This document shows positions 27,702-36,981 of a stretch of DNA of 64,000 nucleotides, piece after piece. Source of the DNA: Trabulsiella guamensis ATCC 49490 (GTDB lineage: Bacteria; Pseudomonadota; Gammaproteobacteria; Enterobacterales; Enterobacteriaceae). The DNA lies in assembly GCF_000734965.1 (NCBI RefSeq), contig NZ_JMTB01000085.1:84408-148407 (forward strand). The letters run 5' to 3'. Below the pieces are notes generated by a model, which was not told where the DNA came from, searched no databases, and saw only the letters and a list, made by a program, of their open reading frames with translations. How positions within the stretch are numbered: position 1 is the stretch's first letter; the number at the start of each line of letters is the position of its first letter. Made by a program: the position numbers and the translations under genes.

Positions 27702-28820
27702 TCAGAACACGTACTTCATGCTGACTGCCGCTACGTTGCCTGTCATGATATTGGCGTTTTTGGTGAAAGTACTGTCATCCAGCATATTGATTTTATAGTC
27801 CAGATACGCCTGCATATTTTTGTTGAAGTTATAGGTAAAACCTAAGTCAATAAACTTAACCAGATCCTGACTATCATAAGTATTGCCCTGGCGATCGGTA
27901 CCTAAGTCTTTACCACGTGTCTGGTTATAGGCGATGAATGGTACCAGGCCAAATTCAAACGCGTAGCCAGCATACAGTTCAACCGCCTCGGAGGTGTTAG
28001 CAAACCCGTAGGCGGTAGCACCCGGAGAGCCGAATTTTGCTGCGTTGTACGCCTGGGTATACATCGCCGCCAGGTAAAGTTTACTGTTGTCGTATTTAAT
28101 CGCTGCGGTATAGCCTTCCGCATTACTGCCATCGCCCATGATGCCCGGGGCTGCATTTTGTTCATCAGTACGATTAGAATTAAAGAAAGCGCCGGCGATG
28201 CTGATACCCGCGTCAAATTCATAGTTTAAAGAGGCGCCAAAACCATCACCGTTCTGGGTTAATACATTACGGGTTCCCGCTTCCGCCGCGCCGCTGTCGT
28301 TTTTGCCCTGATACTGTAAAGCGAATTTCAGGCCATCAACCAGACCGAAGAAATCGGTGTTACGGTAAGTGGCAATGCCATTACCGCGCTTGAACATAAA
28401 CTGATCTGAGCCGTAGGTTGAGGCATCGAATTCCGGCTGCATATCAGTATATGCGGCAGCGTCGTACAAAATGCCCGTATTACGGCCATAATCAATGGAG
28501 TTATATTGCGCAAAGCGCAGTCCGGCAAATGCGTAACGGGTAAAGGCGGTGTTGGTATTCTCAGCCTGGTTACCCTGCACCTGATATTCCCAGCGACCAA
28601 AACCAACCAGCTCATCAGAAACTTGCGTCTGACCTTTAAAGCCAAAGCGCATAAAAGTTTTGTCGCCGTTAGAGCCTTTATCGTCAGAAAAATAGTGCAG
28701 CCCATTGATAAAACCGTATAAATCTAATTTATTACCATCTTTATTATAAATTTCCGCCGCATGAGAGGTTGCAGAGAATAAAATCACAGGAATTAAAAGT
28801 GTAAGAGCACGGGTTTTCAT
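27702..28820 (-). CDS. OmpC/OmpF/PhoE-family general porin
   Basis: 372 residues: signal peptide ending ATSHA, mature start AEIYNKDGNKLDLYGFINGL, the constriction-loop-like segment DMQPEFDASTYGSDQFMFK and the terminal aromatic residue of MKYVF required for outer-membrane insertion. It is a trimeric 16-strand porin. AAAGGATATTTAA precedes the ATG. It lies 170 bp after the PTS permease gene on the same strand, so it may be coinduced with it, as bglH accompanies bgl genes, but its own promoter is possible. Confidence 0.88.
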   Translation of the reverse strand: MKTRALTLLIPVILFSATSHAAEIYNKDGNKLDLYGFINGLHYFSDDKGSNGDKTFMRFGFKGQTQVSDELVGFGRWEYQVQGNQAENTNTAFTRYAFAGLRFAQYNSIDYGRNTGILYDAAAYTDMQPEFDASTYGSDQFMFKRGNGIATYRNTDFFGLVDGLKFALQYQGKNDSGAAEAGTRNVLTQNGDGFGASLNYEFDAGISIAGAFFNSNRTDEQNAAPGIMGDGSNAEGYTAAIKYDNSKLYLAAMYTQAYNAAKFGSPGATAYGFANTSEAVELYAGYAFEFGLVPFIAYNQTRGKDLGTDRQGNTYDSQDLVKFIDLGFTYNFNKNMQAYLDYKINMLDDSTFTKNANIMTGNVAAVSMKYVF

Positions 28821-28990
28821 TTAAATATCCTTTAGCAAAATTCATATTAATGATTATTAAAGACGCTCACTGCCATACCTATTTCAGCGATATAAGACAT
28901 GCGGAATGACAGGCACAAGGTAATGACCTTACGCGCAGGCATTTCTTCTTATATCAACCGAAATATTTATTACTACAACGACCTGTTACA

Positions 28991-30439
28991 TTACGAGGCG
29001 CTCTGTTGAGTTTGTACCGTCTGGACTGGCTCTGCTGTTTGACGTTGTTCTTCTTCAACGGGAATATCTTCAAATCCCAGCATCAGCGTCAATATAAAAG
29101 AGAGCACGACGGAAAGCGCCATCACACCCCCGACCCACACAATGGACATCGGATTAGCCGGGTCGAAGAACTGCACGCTGGTGAAAAGCCCCGGTGCCGC
29201 CATCGAATGGCTGGCAAGCCCGGCGATGCCAGCGACCGCGCCACAAATAAAGCCACTGATAAGACTGGCGATAAGCGGACGCTTCAGACGTAACGCCACA
29301 CCATACAACGCAGGCTCGGATATCCCCGCCATGATGGCCGATGCGGCGGCAGCCAGCGCTGTCTGGCGCAGCTCCGGATTTTTCGTGCGCCATGCCACCG
29401 CCAGCGATGAGCCGCCAAGCGACAGGTTTGCGCCGATTTCAGAAGGCATGACCATCCCTTCTTTACCGGTTTCAGCAATGGTCTGAATAATGGTTGGCGT
29501 AAAGACCCGGTGCATCCCGGTCATTACCAGTAACGGCCAGATTGCGCCCATAATGGCGACGGCCAGCCAGCCCAGATAGTTGTGGATGGTATACACCAGC
29601 GCGGAAACAGAGCTACCTATCCAGATGCCAATTGGCCCAATTAACAGGATCGCCAGTGGCGCGGCAATCAGCACAATCAGCATCGGCTTAAGGAAGTTTT
29701 TCGTCACAGCAGGGGTAATATTGTCTACCCATCGCTCGATATAGGACAAACACCATGTCATCACCAGGGCCGGAATTACGGTGTAGGTATATTTCACTGC
29801 CGTCAGTGGAATAAATGTGAATGCCATGTGCTCGCCCTGCGCGGCTTTCGCCATCAGGTCGATAAACGCGGGATGCACCAGTACACCCGCAATGGCGATC
29901 GCCAGCGACATATTGGTTTTAAATTTCAGTGCAGCGGAAGCCGCTACCATGAGTGGCAGGAAGAAAAACGCACCATCGCCAATCACGGTCAGGATAATTA
30001 ATGTCGGCGCGTTTTTCGGTAATACGCCGCTCATTTCCAGCACCATGGCTAACAGCTTAACCATTGAGCCGCCGATAATAGCCGGAATCAGCGGTGACAT
30101 AGTGCCAATAAGCGCATCGAGAATACCGGCACCAATGCGTCTGAAGGTTATTTTTCTTTTCCCGGTCTCCTGTGTAACGCCTGCTATTTCCGGTAACAGC
30201 TTCACGACTTCGGCATAAGCCTGTGAAACCGTATTGCCAATAATCACCTGACACTGATTCTCATTTTTCACCACGCCCATGACGCCGCTGATGTTTTTCA
30301 GTGCGGCAGTATCCACCCCGCTTTCATCGCGAACTACAAAACGTAAACGCGTCATACAATGTGTCACCGCCGCAATGTTGTCGCGGCCTCCGAGGGCACC
30401 GAGGATCTTTTGTGCTGCTTCGGCGTAATTTTTTGCCAT
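28991..30439 (-). CDS. ascF: PTS beta-glucoside-type EIIBC permease (AscF-like)
   Basis: 482 residues. An EIIB domain comes first, with phosphocysteine in NIAAVTHCMTRLRFVV near residue 28. An EIIC domain of about 10 helices follows, including the GISEPALYGVALRLKRP motif. No EIIA domain is attached, as in AscF (485 aa), so EIIA-Glc must supply phosphate. It would import and phosphorylate aryl-beta-glucosides or cellobiose. No 6-phospho-beta-glucosidase gene follows, where ascB is expected, so this is an orphan permease, with a porin instead. GalR/LacI-like operator candidates lie upstream. Confidence 0.82.
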   Translation of the reverse strand: MAKNYAEAAQKILGALGGRDNIAAVTHCMTRLRFVVRDESGVDTAALKNISGVMGVVKNENQCQVIIGNTVSQAYAEVVKLLPEIAGVTQETGKRKITFRRIGAGILDALIGTMSPLIPAIIGGSMVKLLAMVLEMSGVLPKNAPTLIILTVIGDGAFFFLPLMVAASAALKFKTNMSLAIAIAGVLVHPAFIDLMAKAAQGEHMAFTFIPLTAVKYTYTVIPALVMTWCLSYIERWVDNITPAVTKNFLKPMLIVLIAAPLAILLIGPIGIWIGSSVSALVYTIHNYLGWLAVAIMGAIWPLLVMTGMHRVFTPTIIQTIAETGKEGMVMPSEIGANLSLGGSSLAVAWRTKNPELRQTALAAAASAIMAGISEPALYGVALRLKRPLIASLISGFICGAVAGIAGLASHSMAAPGLFTSVQFFDPANPMSIVWVGGVMALSVVLSFILTLMLGFEDIPVEEEQRQTAEPVQTVQTQQSAS

Positions 30440-30740
30440 TCGTTATTGCTCTCTGGATATGTCGTGCGATTTTTTATGCTATTGATTAATATGCCTTTTT
30501 ACAGGCAATAGCAGGCCACAACGCACGTTCATGTCGTCGCTAAAAACTGATCCCGCTCCAGTTGTGACAAAAATAATGTCGCTATCATGCATAAGAAATC
30601 ATGATAGGTAACCGGTTCCACATGAAACTCTCAGTAATTAACAAGAAGGTCAATAAAATTATTTTTTAGTGAAAAAATTTGTGATCGACATAACTTTAAA
30701 CCGGTCAGTTTTACTTAAAGCGAGGCATATCCAGAGGGGA
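30440..30740 (-). promoter_or_regulatory. Promoter region of the PTS gene with GalR/AscG-like sites
   Basis: GGTAACCGGTTCC (30607-30619) and CTTTAAACCGGTCAGTTT (about 30695-30712) share the AACCGGT core of GalR/AscG-type operators. A TGTGATCGACAT CRP-like half-site lies between them near 30680. No regulator of this type is encoded beside it. Otherwise A+T-rich with no gene. Confidence 0.4.
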
Positions 30741-30768
30741 CGGCATGCCAACGGAAGTCAGCATGCCG
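30741..30768. terminator. Inverted repeat after the SGNH hydrolase gene
   Basis: CGGCATGC (30741-30748) and CGGCATGC complement GCATGCCG (30761-30768) give an 8-bp stem with a 12-base loop. No T-tract, so a transcript end or mRNA-stabilising hairpin rather than a proven terminator. Confidence 0.5.
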
Positions 30769-30817
30769 GACGATAAAGGAGGTGGGGTTGAGTTGTTACG
30801 CTCTTCTGGCGTGTGGG

Positions 30818-31588
30818 TTATTTTTGAAATTCATTCACCGTTTCCCATGCAACCTGCTGTAAGGCTTTTGCCGTTGCCGGGGTCATATCGGTGTCGATGG
30901 GTAGTGCACCTCCTACCGGGGACTGGTTATACAACGTTGCAAAGAAGACGCAGGCGGCTAAATAGGTGCCTGCCATCGACGGGTGCATGCCGTCATGGAA
31001 GTACAAATTAATTTCCGGGTGCGCCTTGCGGGCCTTTTCAAAAGCCAGTCCGACTGGCGCAACGTAGCCCCCAGTTTTTTGCGCAACGGACAGATAAGCG
31101 TCGGCAAGTTTCTGGGTTTCTTCCGGTTTATCGCGCTTTGCCCAGGTCATAAAGTAGACGACTTTAGAACCTGCCTTGTGCGCTATTTCCGCCATTTTGG
31201 TTGCCGATTCGACGAAGTTCTGTCGTGAACTCTCTTTCCTGGTGATTGGCTCAGTAGAGTTACCTTGCAGAACCACCACATCCCATTTCTGCAGGCTGTT
31301 CTGATACTCAATGTTAGGAATATGCCAGCCTAAGCGACCACTGGAAATGGTGATCCCACGATACTGATAACCTTTGGCCTGATCCGGGAGTAAAGATTTT
31401 GTCAGATCCCGCAGGCGGGTATTAATATTGTTGTTATAAAATGTGTATGAATTACCGTACAGGGCGATAATTTTATTATCCCCATCCATTCTGGCGTGTG
31501 GCGAAGGCGCAATTAATGTATCCGCAAAACTGCTTACGCTGCCAAAAGTCAGCATTGCCGCTGTGGCGAGCAGAGCGAGCCTTTTCAT
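30818..31588 (-). CDS. Periplasmic SGNH-fold hydrolase (esterase-like)
   Basis: 256 residues: signal peptide MKRLALLATAAMLTFGSVSS, then block I nucleophile in IIALYGNSYTFY (Gly-Asn-Ser in place of Gly-Asp-Ser), a VVVLQGNS segment containing the Asn of block III, and block V DGMHPSMAGTYLA with the catalytic Asp-x-x-His. So a Ser-Asp-His esterase or deacetylase exported to the periplasm is likely. The ATG at 31588 is preceded by GAGAGGCTACCT; upstream in-frame ATGs overlap the porin gene. It follows the porin by 10 bp and is cotranscribed. Substrate unknown. Confidence 0.8.
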   Translation of the reverse strand: MKRLALLATAAMLTFGSVSSFADTLIAPSPHARMDGDNKIIALYGNSYTFYNNNINTRLRDLTKSLLPDQAKGYQYRGITISSGRLGWHIPNIEYQNSLQKWDVVVLQGNSTEPITRKESSRQNFVESATKMAEIAHKAGSKVVYFMTWAKRDKPEETQKLADAYLSVAQKTGGYVAPVGLAFEKARKAHPEINLYFHDGMHPSMAGTYLAACVFFATLYNQSPVGGALPIDTDMTPATAKALQQVAWETVNEFQK

Positions 31589-31598
31589 AGGTAGCCTC

Positions 31599-32639
31599 TC
31601 AGAAATCATAACGAAGCCCGACGATGAGCGCATCATCATTGGTTTTTTGGTTTTTATTGGCGAGCGATTTATCGTAAGTAAAAGATAACCAGGTATCTTT
31701 TGCTAACGTTAATTGCGTTTCCACCCGCCAGTCTTCTTTTTCAGCAATATCTTTATCATCTTCATTTAAAACACTATAACCACCCAGGAGTTTCACCTTG
31801 CCAAAGTTATAGGAAAGGAGTGAGTCGAATCCGTTATAGTTATTGTCGCTTTTATTATCACGAGAAATAGAGGTGCGTAATGCCGTTACTGCCAGCTCCC
31901 AGGCGTCGTAATTAAGCTGGAGTCCTCCCATGATTTGATCGTGCTGATTACGGCCATCCGTGGTCACAATACCGTCCTGGCGTTTGTAACGGCTGACGGC
32001 AATCGCTGGCGTAATTCTGACGTCGCCCACCCGGAATAACTTCCGGTAACTCGCCATGGCACCATAGTCCATGGTCTCATTGTCGCTGTTACCATTACCG
32101 GTGACCCATGCCATCTGAATTTCGTTACCGGCAAATTTGGCATTCCACTGAACAGTGCCGTCCTGACGGTTGAACTGGTAAGAATCGTCAATCGTCGTAA
32201 CGCCGTAGTTGTAGACGTTGGGAGTGAAATTCTTATATTTATCCGTCATTCGCATGACCTGATAAAGCGGGTTTTTCGTTCTTCCCGCGATCACTTCACC
32301 CCAGGTTTTGTTCGACAAACCGATGTATGAGTAGCGGGCTTCCAGGTCACTGTCACCGGTATTGTTGTCGTTTTTCTCGGTACGAACCTGCCATTCCAGG
32401 CGACCAACAACTTTGGTGTCAGGCAGGAACGTTAAATCTTTAGTGATATAAACGCCCAAACGACCGCCGAGATCGCTGCGCGTTTCGCTTCCTGCAAATG
32501 AGTTGTCACCGCTGGCAATAGTACCTTCGACACGCCCATAGATATCCAGTGTATTACCGTCTTTATCATAGACATTTAAGGCAAATGCAGAGGAGCTCAT
32601 ACCCATCAGTAATATTAGTGAATAGTGTTTTATTTTCAT
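31599..32639 (-). CDS. Gram-negative general-porin family outer-membrane protein
   Basis: 346 residues: signal peptide ending SSSAFA, mature start LNVYDKDGNTLDIYGRVEG, alternating beta-strand pattern and terminal Phe (GLRYDF). It is shorter and diverged from OmpC/OmpF. GAGGGATAAT precedes the ATG. First gene of a two-gene operon with the SGNH hydrolase and divergent from the lyase gene. A GGGAA-N7-TTCTC site lies 98 bp upstream of the start, so it is probably controlled with the lyase cluster to admit the same substrate. Confidence 0.85.
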   Translation of the reverse strand: MKIKHYSLILLMGMSSSAFALNVYDKDGNTLDIYGRVEGTIASGDNSFAGSETRSDLGGRLGVYITKDLTFLPDTKVVGRLEWQVRTEKNDNNTGDSDLEARYSYIGLSNKTWGEVIAGRTKNPLYQVMRMTDKYKNFTPNVYNYGVTTIDDSYQFNRQDGTVQWNAKFAGNEIQMAWVTGNGNSDNETMDYGAMASYRKLFRVGDVRITPAIAVSRYKRQDGIVTTDGRNQHDQIMGGLQLNYDAWELAVTALRTSISRDNKSDNNYNGFDSLLSYNFGKVKLLGGYSVLNEDDKDIAEKEDWRVETQLTLAKDTWLSFTYDKSLANKNQKTNDDALIVGLRYDF

Positions 32640-32920
32640 ATTATCCCTCAAGCAACCCTCAAGGAAGCATTCACTTCCTGGTCATAAAAAGTTAACTGCG
32701 AGATAATTGTTCGTGAGAATGAATTAAGTCCGATATGGGAATTGTTTTTTCTCGCAATAAAATGTGATTATTCACGCATAAATATACCGCAGCACTTTTC
32801 TGGATTAATTATTCCGCTATTTGCGAGCATAACTCGGTCGGGTTTTACTTTCACCTTGAAGATAATTTAAAAAATACCGTGAAACATATCGCACTTTTAC
32901 AGTCAAACAAACTTGATGTT

Positions 32921-32937
32921 GGGAATATCGCATTCCC
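32921..32937. promoter_or_regulatory. GGGAA-N7-TTCCC inverted repeat, candidate RpiR operator 1
   Basis: GGGAATATCGCATTCCC, perfect six-base arms GGGAAT and ATTCCC. About 115 bp before the lyase start codon. Confidence 0.6.
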
Positions 32938-32954
32938 ATGTTCTCTTTTGCGAT

Positions 32955-32971
32955 GGGAATTGTATTTTCCC
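32955..32971. promoter_or_regulatory. GGGAA-N7-TTCCC inverted repeat, candidate RpiR operator 2
   Basis: GGGAATTGTATTTTCCC, perfect five-base arms, about 80 bp before the lyase start codon; 15 of 17 bases match the porin-side copy at 32737-32753. Confidence 0.6.
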
Positions 32972-33051
32972 CTATAAATTGCAACGCAGATCCCGCAAAA
33001 TCAGTTAATCACTCTATTATTACGATGCTTTCATTACCGGAGAGGTACCGT

Positions 33052-34422
33052 ATGTACGGTAAGCAAACAACCGTATTTGATTCTGATCTCTATTCCCCTC
33101 TGTTCACCGACGAACAGATGCGGGAAATATGGTCTGACGAAAATCTGATTCGCTGCTGGCTACGCTTTGAAGCGACGGTCGCGCGCATACAAAGTGAACT
33201 GGGGATCATCCCGGCGCAGGCAGCAGTTGAAATTGATCATGCCTGTCGCGACTTAACACTTGACTGGCCGGCATTAGCGCAGGGAACACAATCCGTGGGC
33301 ATGGCAATTAAACCGCTGATCGATCAGATCGCGCGTTCCGGCACGCCACTGGTGAGTCAGTATCTCCATTGGGGATGTACAACCCAGGATTTACTGGATT
33401 CCGGCCTGGCGATGCGGTTGCAGCAGACGCTTCAGTTGGTATACCAGCAACTGATTGACGTCGGCGAAGTGATGAAGAAGATGGCGCTGAAGCACACCCG
33501 TACCGTGATGGTTGCACGAACCAATTCGGTAGATGCTTCCGCCACGACCTGGGGGTTACATGTTTCCGGTTATCTGGCTGAGGTGAACCGGCATCTTGTC
33601 CGGCTTCAGCAGCTCTATCCCCGCGCCATCACCGGTCTGTTTGGTGGCGCGGTTGGAAATCTGGCCTCTGTAGGTACGCAGGGAATGCTGACGCGTCAGC
33701 GATTAATGCAGGCGTTGGGGTTGAACGTCCCCTGCGGCATAAACAACGCCAGCCAGGATGCCATTGTCGAGGTGGTGCAGTGCTTCGCGCTGATTCACGG
33801 CACGCTGTGCCGCCTGGCAAATGATGTCGAAACCATGGGTCGCTCCCCCATTGCGGAAGTCATGGAAGGAGAAGGCGGTGGTGGTTCCAGTACCATGCCT
33901 CATAAGGCGAATCCTCGCGCCAGCAATATGATTCAGACGCTGGCAAGAATGGGATGGATGTACGCCTCCGGCGCGCCCGCGATGCTGGATCAACAGGATG
34001 TACGCGCGGCCTCCATGCGGGTATTGAACTGGACGATTATGCCTGAAGCATCAAACACCTTATCGGTCAGTCTGACACGTGCGGAAAAGCTCCTTTCGCA
34101 TCTTATTGTTAATGAAGAGAGGATGCGCGCCAATTTTGCCTGCTCAAAGCATTTCATTATGTCCGAATCGCTGACGATGAAGCTTGCCGCTAAAATCGGT
34201 CGTGAGCCAGCCTATAACCTGGTAAAAACCCTCTTAATGCATGCAGACGGTGAGCAAAGTTTTATGGCGATTGTGCAGTCCAGTCCGGAGATCCTGGCCT
34301 CTTTATCTCAGAACGAGATCACTGAGGCCTGCGATCCACTTTCTTATATTGGCTGTAACGACGAATTGATCGCCGAAACCGTCGAAAGATTCGAGAGCAT
34401 TAAGACAACCAGCATTGCCTGA
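33052..34422 (+). CDS. Fumarase/aspartase/adenylosuccinate-lyase superfamily enzyme
   Basis: 456 residues. The superfamily signature loop GGGGSSTMPHKANPR lies near residue 280, carrying the catalytic serine region. Other conserved segments are QYLHWGCTTQDLLDSGLA and ARTNSVDASATTWGL. The start TVFDSDLYSPLFTDEQMREIW resembles PcaB/adenylosuccinate-lyase-like enzymes. Members cleave a C-N or C-O bond and release fumarate, or cycloisomerise carboxymuconate. The GGAGAGGTACCGT site fixes ATG at 33052. The neighbouring C4-dicarboxylate carrier and malic enzyme suggest a fumarate-releasing reaction. A true purB is excluded by context, not by sequence; substrate unknown. Confidence 0.82.
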   Translation: MYGKQTTVFDSDLYSPLFTDEQMREIWSDENLIRCWLRFEATVARIQSELGIIPAQAAVEIDHACRDLTLDWPALAQGTQSVGMAIKPLIDQIARSGTPLVSQYLHWGCTTQDLLDSGLAMRLQQTLQLVYQQLIDVGEVMKKMALKHTRTVMVARTNSVDASATTWGLHVSGYLAEVNRHLVRLQQLYPRAITGLFGGAVGNLASVGTQGMLTRQRLMQALGLNVPCGINNASQDAIVEVVQCFALIHGTLCRLANDVETMGRSPIAEVMEGEGGGGSSTMPHKANPRASNMIQTLARMGWMYASGAPAMLDQQDVRAASMRVLNWTIMPEASNTLSVSLTRAEKLLSHLIVNEERMRANFACSKHFIMSESLTMKLAAKIGREPAYNLVKTLLMHADGEQSFMAIVQSSPEILASLSQNEITEACDPLSYIGCNDELIAETVERFESIKTTSIA

Positions 34423-34431
34423 TAACACCCG

Positions 34432-34459
34432 GTCCTGATACTCAATCGGGTATCAGGAC
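34432..34459. terminator. Hairpin between lyase and RpiR gene ends
   Basis: GTCCTGATAC (34432-34441) and GTATCAGGAC (34450-34459) form a 10-bp stem between the convergent lyase and regulator genes, overlapping the regulator stop codon. No strong T-tract. Confidence 0.6.
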
Positions 34460-35334
34460 GCGGAGAAAGTTTCAAAGAAATCAAACAGCTCTTCCAGTTG
34501 AGCAAAATTGCCTTCACCTTCCCCTTTCTCATAAGCCAGATGCAAAACCAGCTCGATAAAGAAAAAACCAATAATTCTGCTTTGAAAAATGGACTGTGCA
34601 TCGCTTGGGACAACAAATTGCAGTTCACAAAATTTGCCATAAGGATTGGCTTCGGAATTGGTAATCAGCACGACGTTGGCATTTTTCTTTCTGAACCATT
34701 TCGCAATATTGAGCGCGACACGGTTAAAACGATAGTAAGAAAAAACAACAAGGACATCATCTTCTTTAATGTCCATCAGGCATTTAGGAAGTTCGCTAAT
34801 GTCGGTGGGCAGCAGAGTGATGTTGCTGCGGAAGTACTTGAGTAAAGTACAAAAGTGAATCGCCATCGCATGAGATGAAGACGGCCCCACAGCATAAATG
34901 TGCCGTTGGTCATTCAATACCAGTGTAATAAAATCATTTAAGTTGTCTATATTGATGCTGTTTTTAAATCCGGAAAAGAGGGAAGATACCCGGTGCGTAA
35001 ATTCGCCAACAATATGCTCAGTCGTAATGGCACCCTTGTTCCGCTGGCGGATGTTTTTTTCAAAAGGTGCTGAGATTTTATTCTCAGACAGAGTTGTATC
35101 AAGCGCCCTTCTGAAGGCGGCGTAGCCGGTAAACCCTACTTTATTCAGAAAGCGGCCTATTGTCGCCTTACTCACCGCCGCATTTTGTGAAAGATCGACA
35201 ATGCCATGATAGGGCAGCTCATTAAAATGTTTGTTAATATATTCATTAAGTCGACATTCTGATTCTGTTAACTCGCCAATACTTTTTGTTAACGTATTAT
35301 ACTCATCAAGACTCAGTGTTCTTTTTCTGTACAT
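34453..35334 (-). CDS. RpiR/MurR family regulator with SIS domain
   Basis: 293 residues. The N-terminal RpiR helix-turn-helix domain contains SQNAAVSKATIGRFLNKVGFTGYAAFRRAL. A SIS domain follows from about residue 120: HIYAVGPSSSHAMAIHFCTL and DVLVVFSYYRFNRVALNIA. SIS domains bind phosphosugars, but here the neighbours point to a dicarboxylate-type effector. ATG at 35334 has GGTGG five bases before it. Convergent with the lyase and divergent from the carrier gene. GGGAA-N7-TTCCC motifs in front of all three neighbouring units are its likely operators. Confidence 0.87.
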   Translation of the reverse strand: MYRKRTLSLDEYNTLTKSIGELTESECRLNEYINKHFNELPYHGIVDLSQNAAVSKATIGRFLNKVGFTGYAAFRRALDTTLSENKISAPFEKNIRQRNKGAITTEHIVGEFTHRVSSLFSGFKNSINIDNLNDFITLVLNDQRHIYAVGPSSSHAMAIHFCTLLKYFRSNITLLPTDISELPKCLMDIKEDDVLVVFSYYRFNRVALNIAKWFRKKNANVVLITNSEANPYGKFCELQFVVPSDAQSIFQSRIIGFFFIELVLHLAYEKGEGEGNFAQLEELFDFFETFSAS

Positions 35335-35492
35335 ACAGGCCACCCAGAGGCTATTATATTACAGGGTTGTTATAAGGGAATAGTCTGTAAGCGTCAATTA
35401 CGTCACAGGCATTAATATTAACTGTTTTCCAGAATTTCTTCATTTCATCACCCGGATGCAGATAAGATGCGATCCTTCTCACAAAAAAAACC

Positions 35493-35509
35493 GGGAAATG
35501 ACCTTTCCC
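35493..35509. promoter_or_regulatory. GGGAA-N7-TTCCC inverted repeat, candidate RpiR operator 3 (or minus-strand terminator)
   Basis: GGGAAATGACCTTTCCC sits about 90 bp upstream of the DcuC-like gene and matches the lyase-side sites. The arms extend to CGGGAAA/TTTCCCG and eight A residues precede it on the plus strand, so on the minus strand it would also form a hairpin plus T-tract upstream of the regulator gene. Both readings are possible. Confidence 0.55.
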
Positions 35510-35597
35510 GTATTTTGCTTCAGTACCAATGATTAGTATTGAGTCTCCACGTTAAAACGCTTAACTCAGTGATTATCGCGCATTAGGGATTTCTATT

Positions 35598-36965
35598 ATG
35601 ACAGCGTTTATTATAGCAATAGTGATAACAGTAATTGCCGCCTGGCTCATTGTTAAAAATTATCAGCCGCAAACTGTTTTATTACTCGCGGGGTTAGCAT
35701 TACTCACCGTGACGGTTCTGTTTTTTCCTGAAAATAGTATTTTGTACGACAAAGCAAAATCAACAGGATCCACCTGGCTGGATATCTTCAGCTTTGCCAA
35801 AGAATCGCTGACTACCCAAATTGCGGGCATTGGTTTGATCATCATGGCCGCCGGGGGATTTGCCAGTTATATGGATCACATTAAAGCCTCGAATGCGATG
35901 GTGAATATGTGCATTCGTCCGTTACAAGTGATCAAAGCGCCTTATCTTATCCTCGCGCTGGGTTATATCTGTGCGCAGTTATTGCATGTGGCTATCTCCA
36001 GCGCTGCTGGTTTAGCCATGTTATTGCTGGTCACCTTCTTCCCCGTACTGGTGCGCCTGGGCGTGAGTAAAGCCTCTGCGGCTGCCATGATCGGTCTGTG
36101 CGCATTTATGGATCTTGGCCCGGCCGTCGGAACGGCTAACCTGGCCGCGAAACATGCCGGAATGGAAAGCGCGATTTACTTTGCCCATTATCAAATGCCC
36201 GTGGCGGCAGTCGTCATGCTGGCGGTTGCGGTGGTAATTTTCTTCACGGCGAAATATTTCGATAAAAAAGACGGCTTTGTGCCTGGCGTGCAGGAGGTTG
36301 CTGCGCAGGAAGAAGAAGGGCGCAAGGCGCCGGTGATATATGCGCTTCTCCCTGTTTTACCTGTAGTACTTGTGCTGGTGTTCAGCCCGCTGCTGATCAC
36401 ATCAGTCAAAATTGATGTGGTCACAGCGATGATTTTAGGCGCCATCGTCGCCTTCTTCTTTGAGCTGGTAACTACACGTGATTTCCGCACCTGCTGCAAA
36501 GGCTTACAGGCATTCTTTAAAGGCATGGGAAGCATGTTTACCAGCATCGTGTCCCTGCTGGTCTGCGCGGATATCTACGCCCAGGGGCTGCAAAAAATCG
36601 GTGCGGTGGATTATCTCCTGCAATCGGTACAAAACGCCGGCTTAGGCTTCACCAGTATGACCCTGGTGATGACAGCGCTGGTAGGCATTACCGCGGTTCT
36701 GACCGGTTCCGGCGTGGCGGCATTCTTCTCCTTCTCCGGGCTGGCGCCATCGATTGCGGCAAAATTTGGTGAAAGCGCCGTCAATATGATCCTGCCGATG
36801 CAGCTGATGGCGGGCATGGGTCGCGCCATTTCACCGGTTGCTGGCATCATTATCGCCGTCAGTAAAGCGGGGGAATGTTCGCCGTTTATGATCGTCAGAA
36901 GAACATTGCTTCCGGCGCTGGCAGGTATTGTCGCCATGTTAATTGCCAACTACGTCCTGATTTAA
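35598..36965 (+). CDS. DcuC-family anaerobic C4-dicarboxylate carrier
   Basis: 455 residues with about 12 hydrophobic helices. The match to DcuC (461 aa) includes [58 protein letters not shown] and [19 protein letters not shown]. DcuC-type proteins carry fumarate, malate, aspartate and succinate, by exchange or efflux. TAGGGATTTCTATT precedes the ATG. It is followed 16 bp later by the malic enzyme gene. In this setting it could import the lyase substrate or export succinate. Confidence 0.85.
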   Translation: MTAFIIAIVITVIAAWLIVKNYQPQTVLLLAGLALLTVTVLFFPENSILYDKAKSTGSTWLDIFSFAKESLTTQIAGIGLIIMAAGGFASYMDHIKASNAMVNMCIRPLQVIKAPYLILALGYICAQLLHVAISSAAGLAMLLLVTFFPVLVRLGVSKASAAAMIGLCAFMDLGPAVGTANLAAKHAGMESAIYFAHYQMPVAAVVMLAVAVVIFFTAKYFDKKDGFVPGVQEVAAQEEEGRKAPVIYALLPVLPVVLVLVFSPLLITSVKIDVVTAMILGAIVAFFFELVTTRDFRTCCKGLQAFFKGMGSMFTSIVSLLVCADIYAQGLQKIGAVDYLLQSVQNAGLGFTSMTLVMTALVGITAVLTGSGVAAFFSFSGLAPSIAAKFGESAVNMILPMQLMAGMGRAISPVAGIIIAVSKAGECSPFMIVRRTLLPALAGIVAMLIANYVLI

Positions 36966-36981
36966 ATTTCTGCTGATAACA

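Larger units (their letters stand above)
32640..33051. promoter_or_regulatory. Divergent promoter region between porin operon and lyase gene
   Basis: 412 bp, no accepted gene. It holds three copies of one 17-bp inverted motif: GGGAATTGTTTTTTCTC at 32737-32753, GGGAATATCGCATTCCC at 32921-32937 and GGGAATTGTATTTTCCC at 32955-32971. The last two are 34 bp apart centre to centre, nearly three turns of the helix. They resemble operators for the adjacent RpiR-type regulator. Confidence 0.65.

Noticed and set aside
35493..35509. Reading the GGGAA repeat only as a terminator
   Set aside because: The lyase-side copies have no T-tract and the same spacing, so an operator is at least as likely; kept as ambiguous rather than settled.
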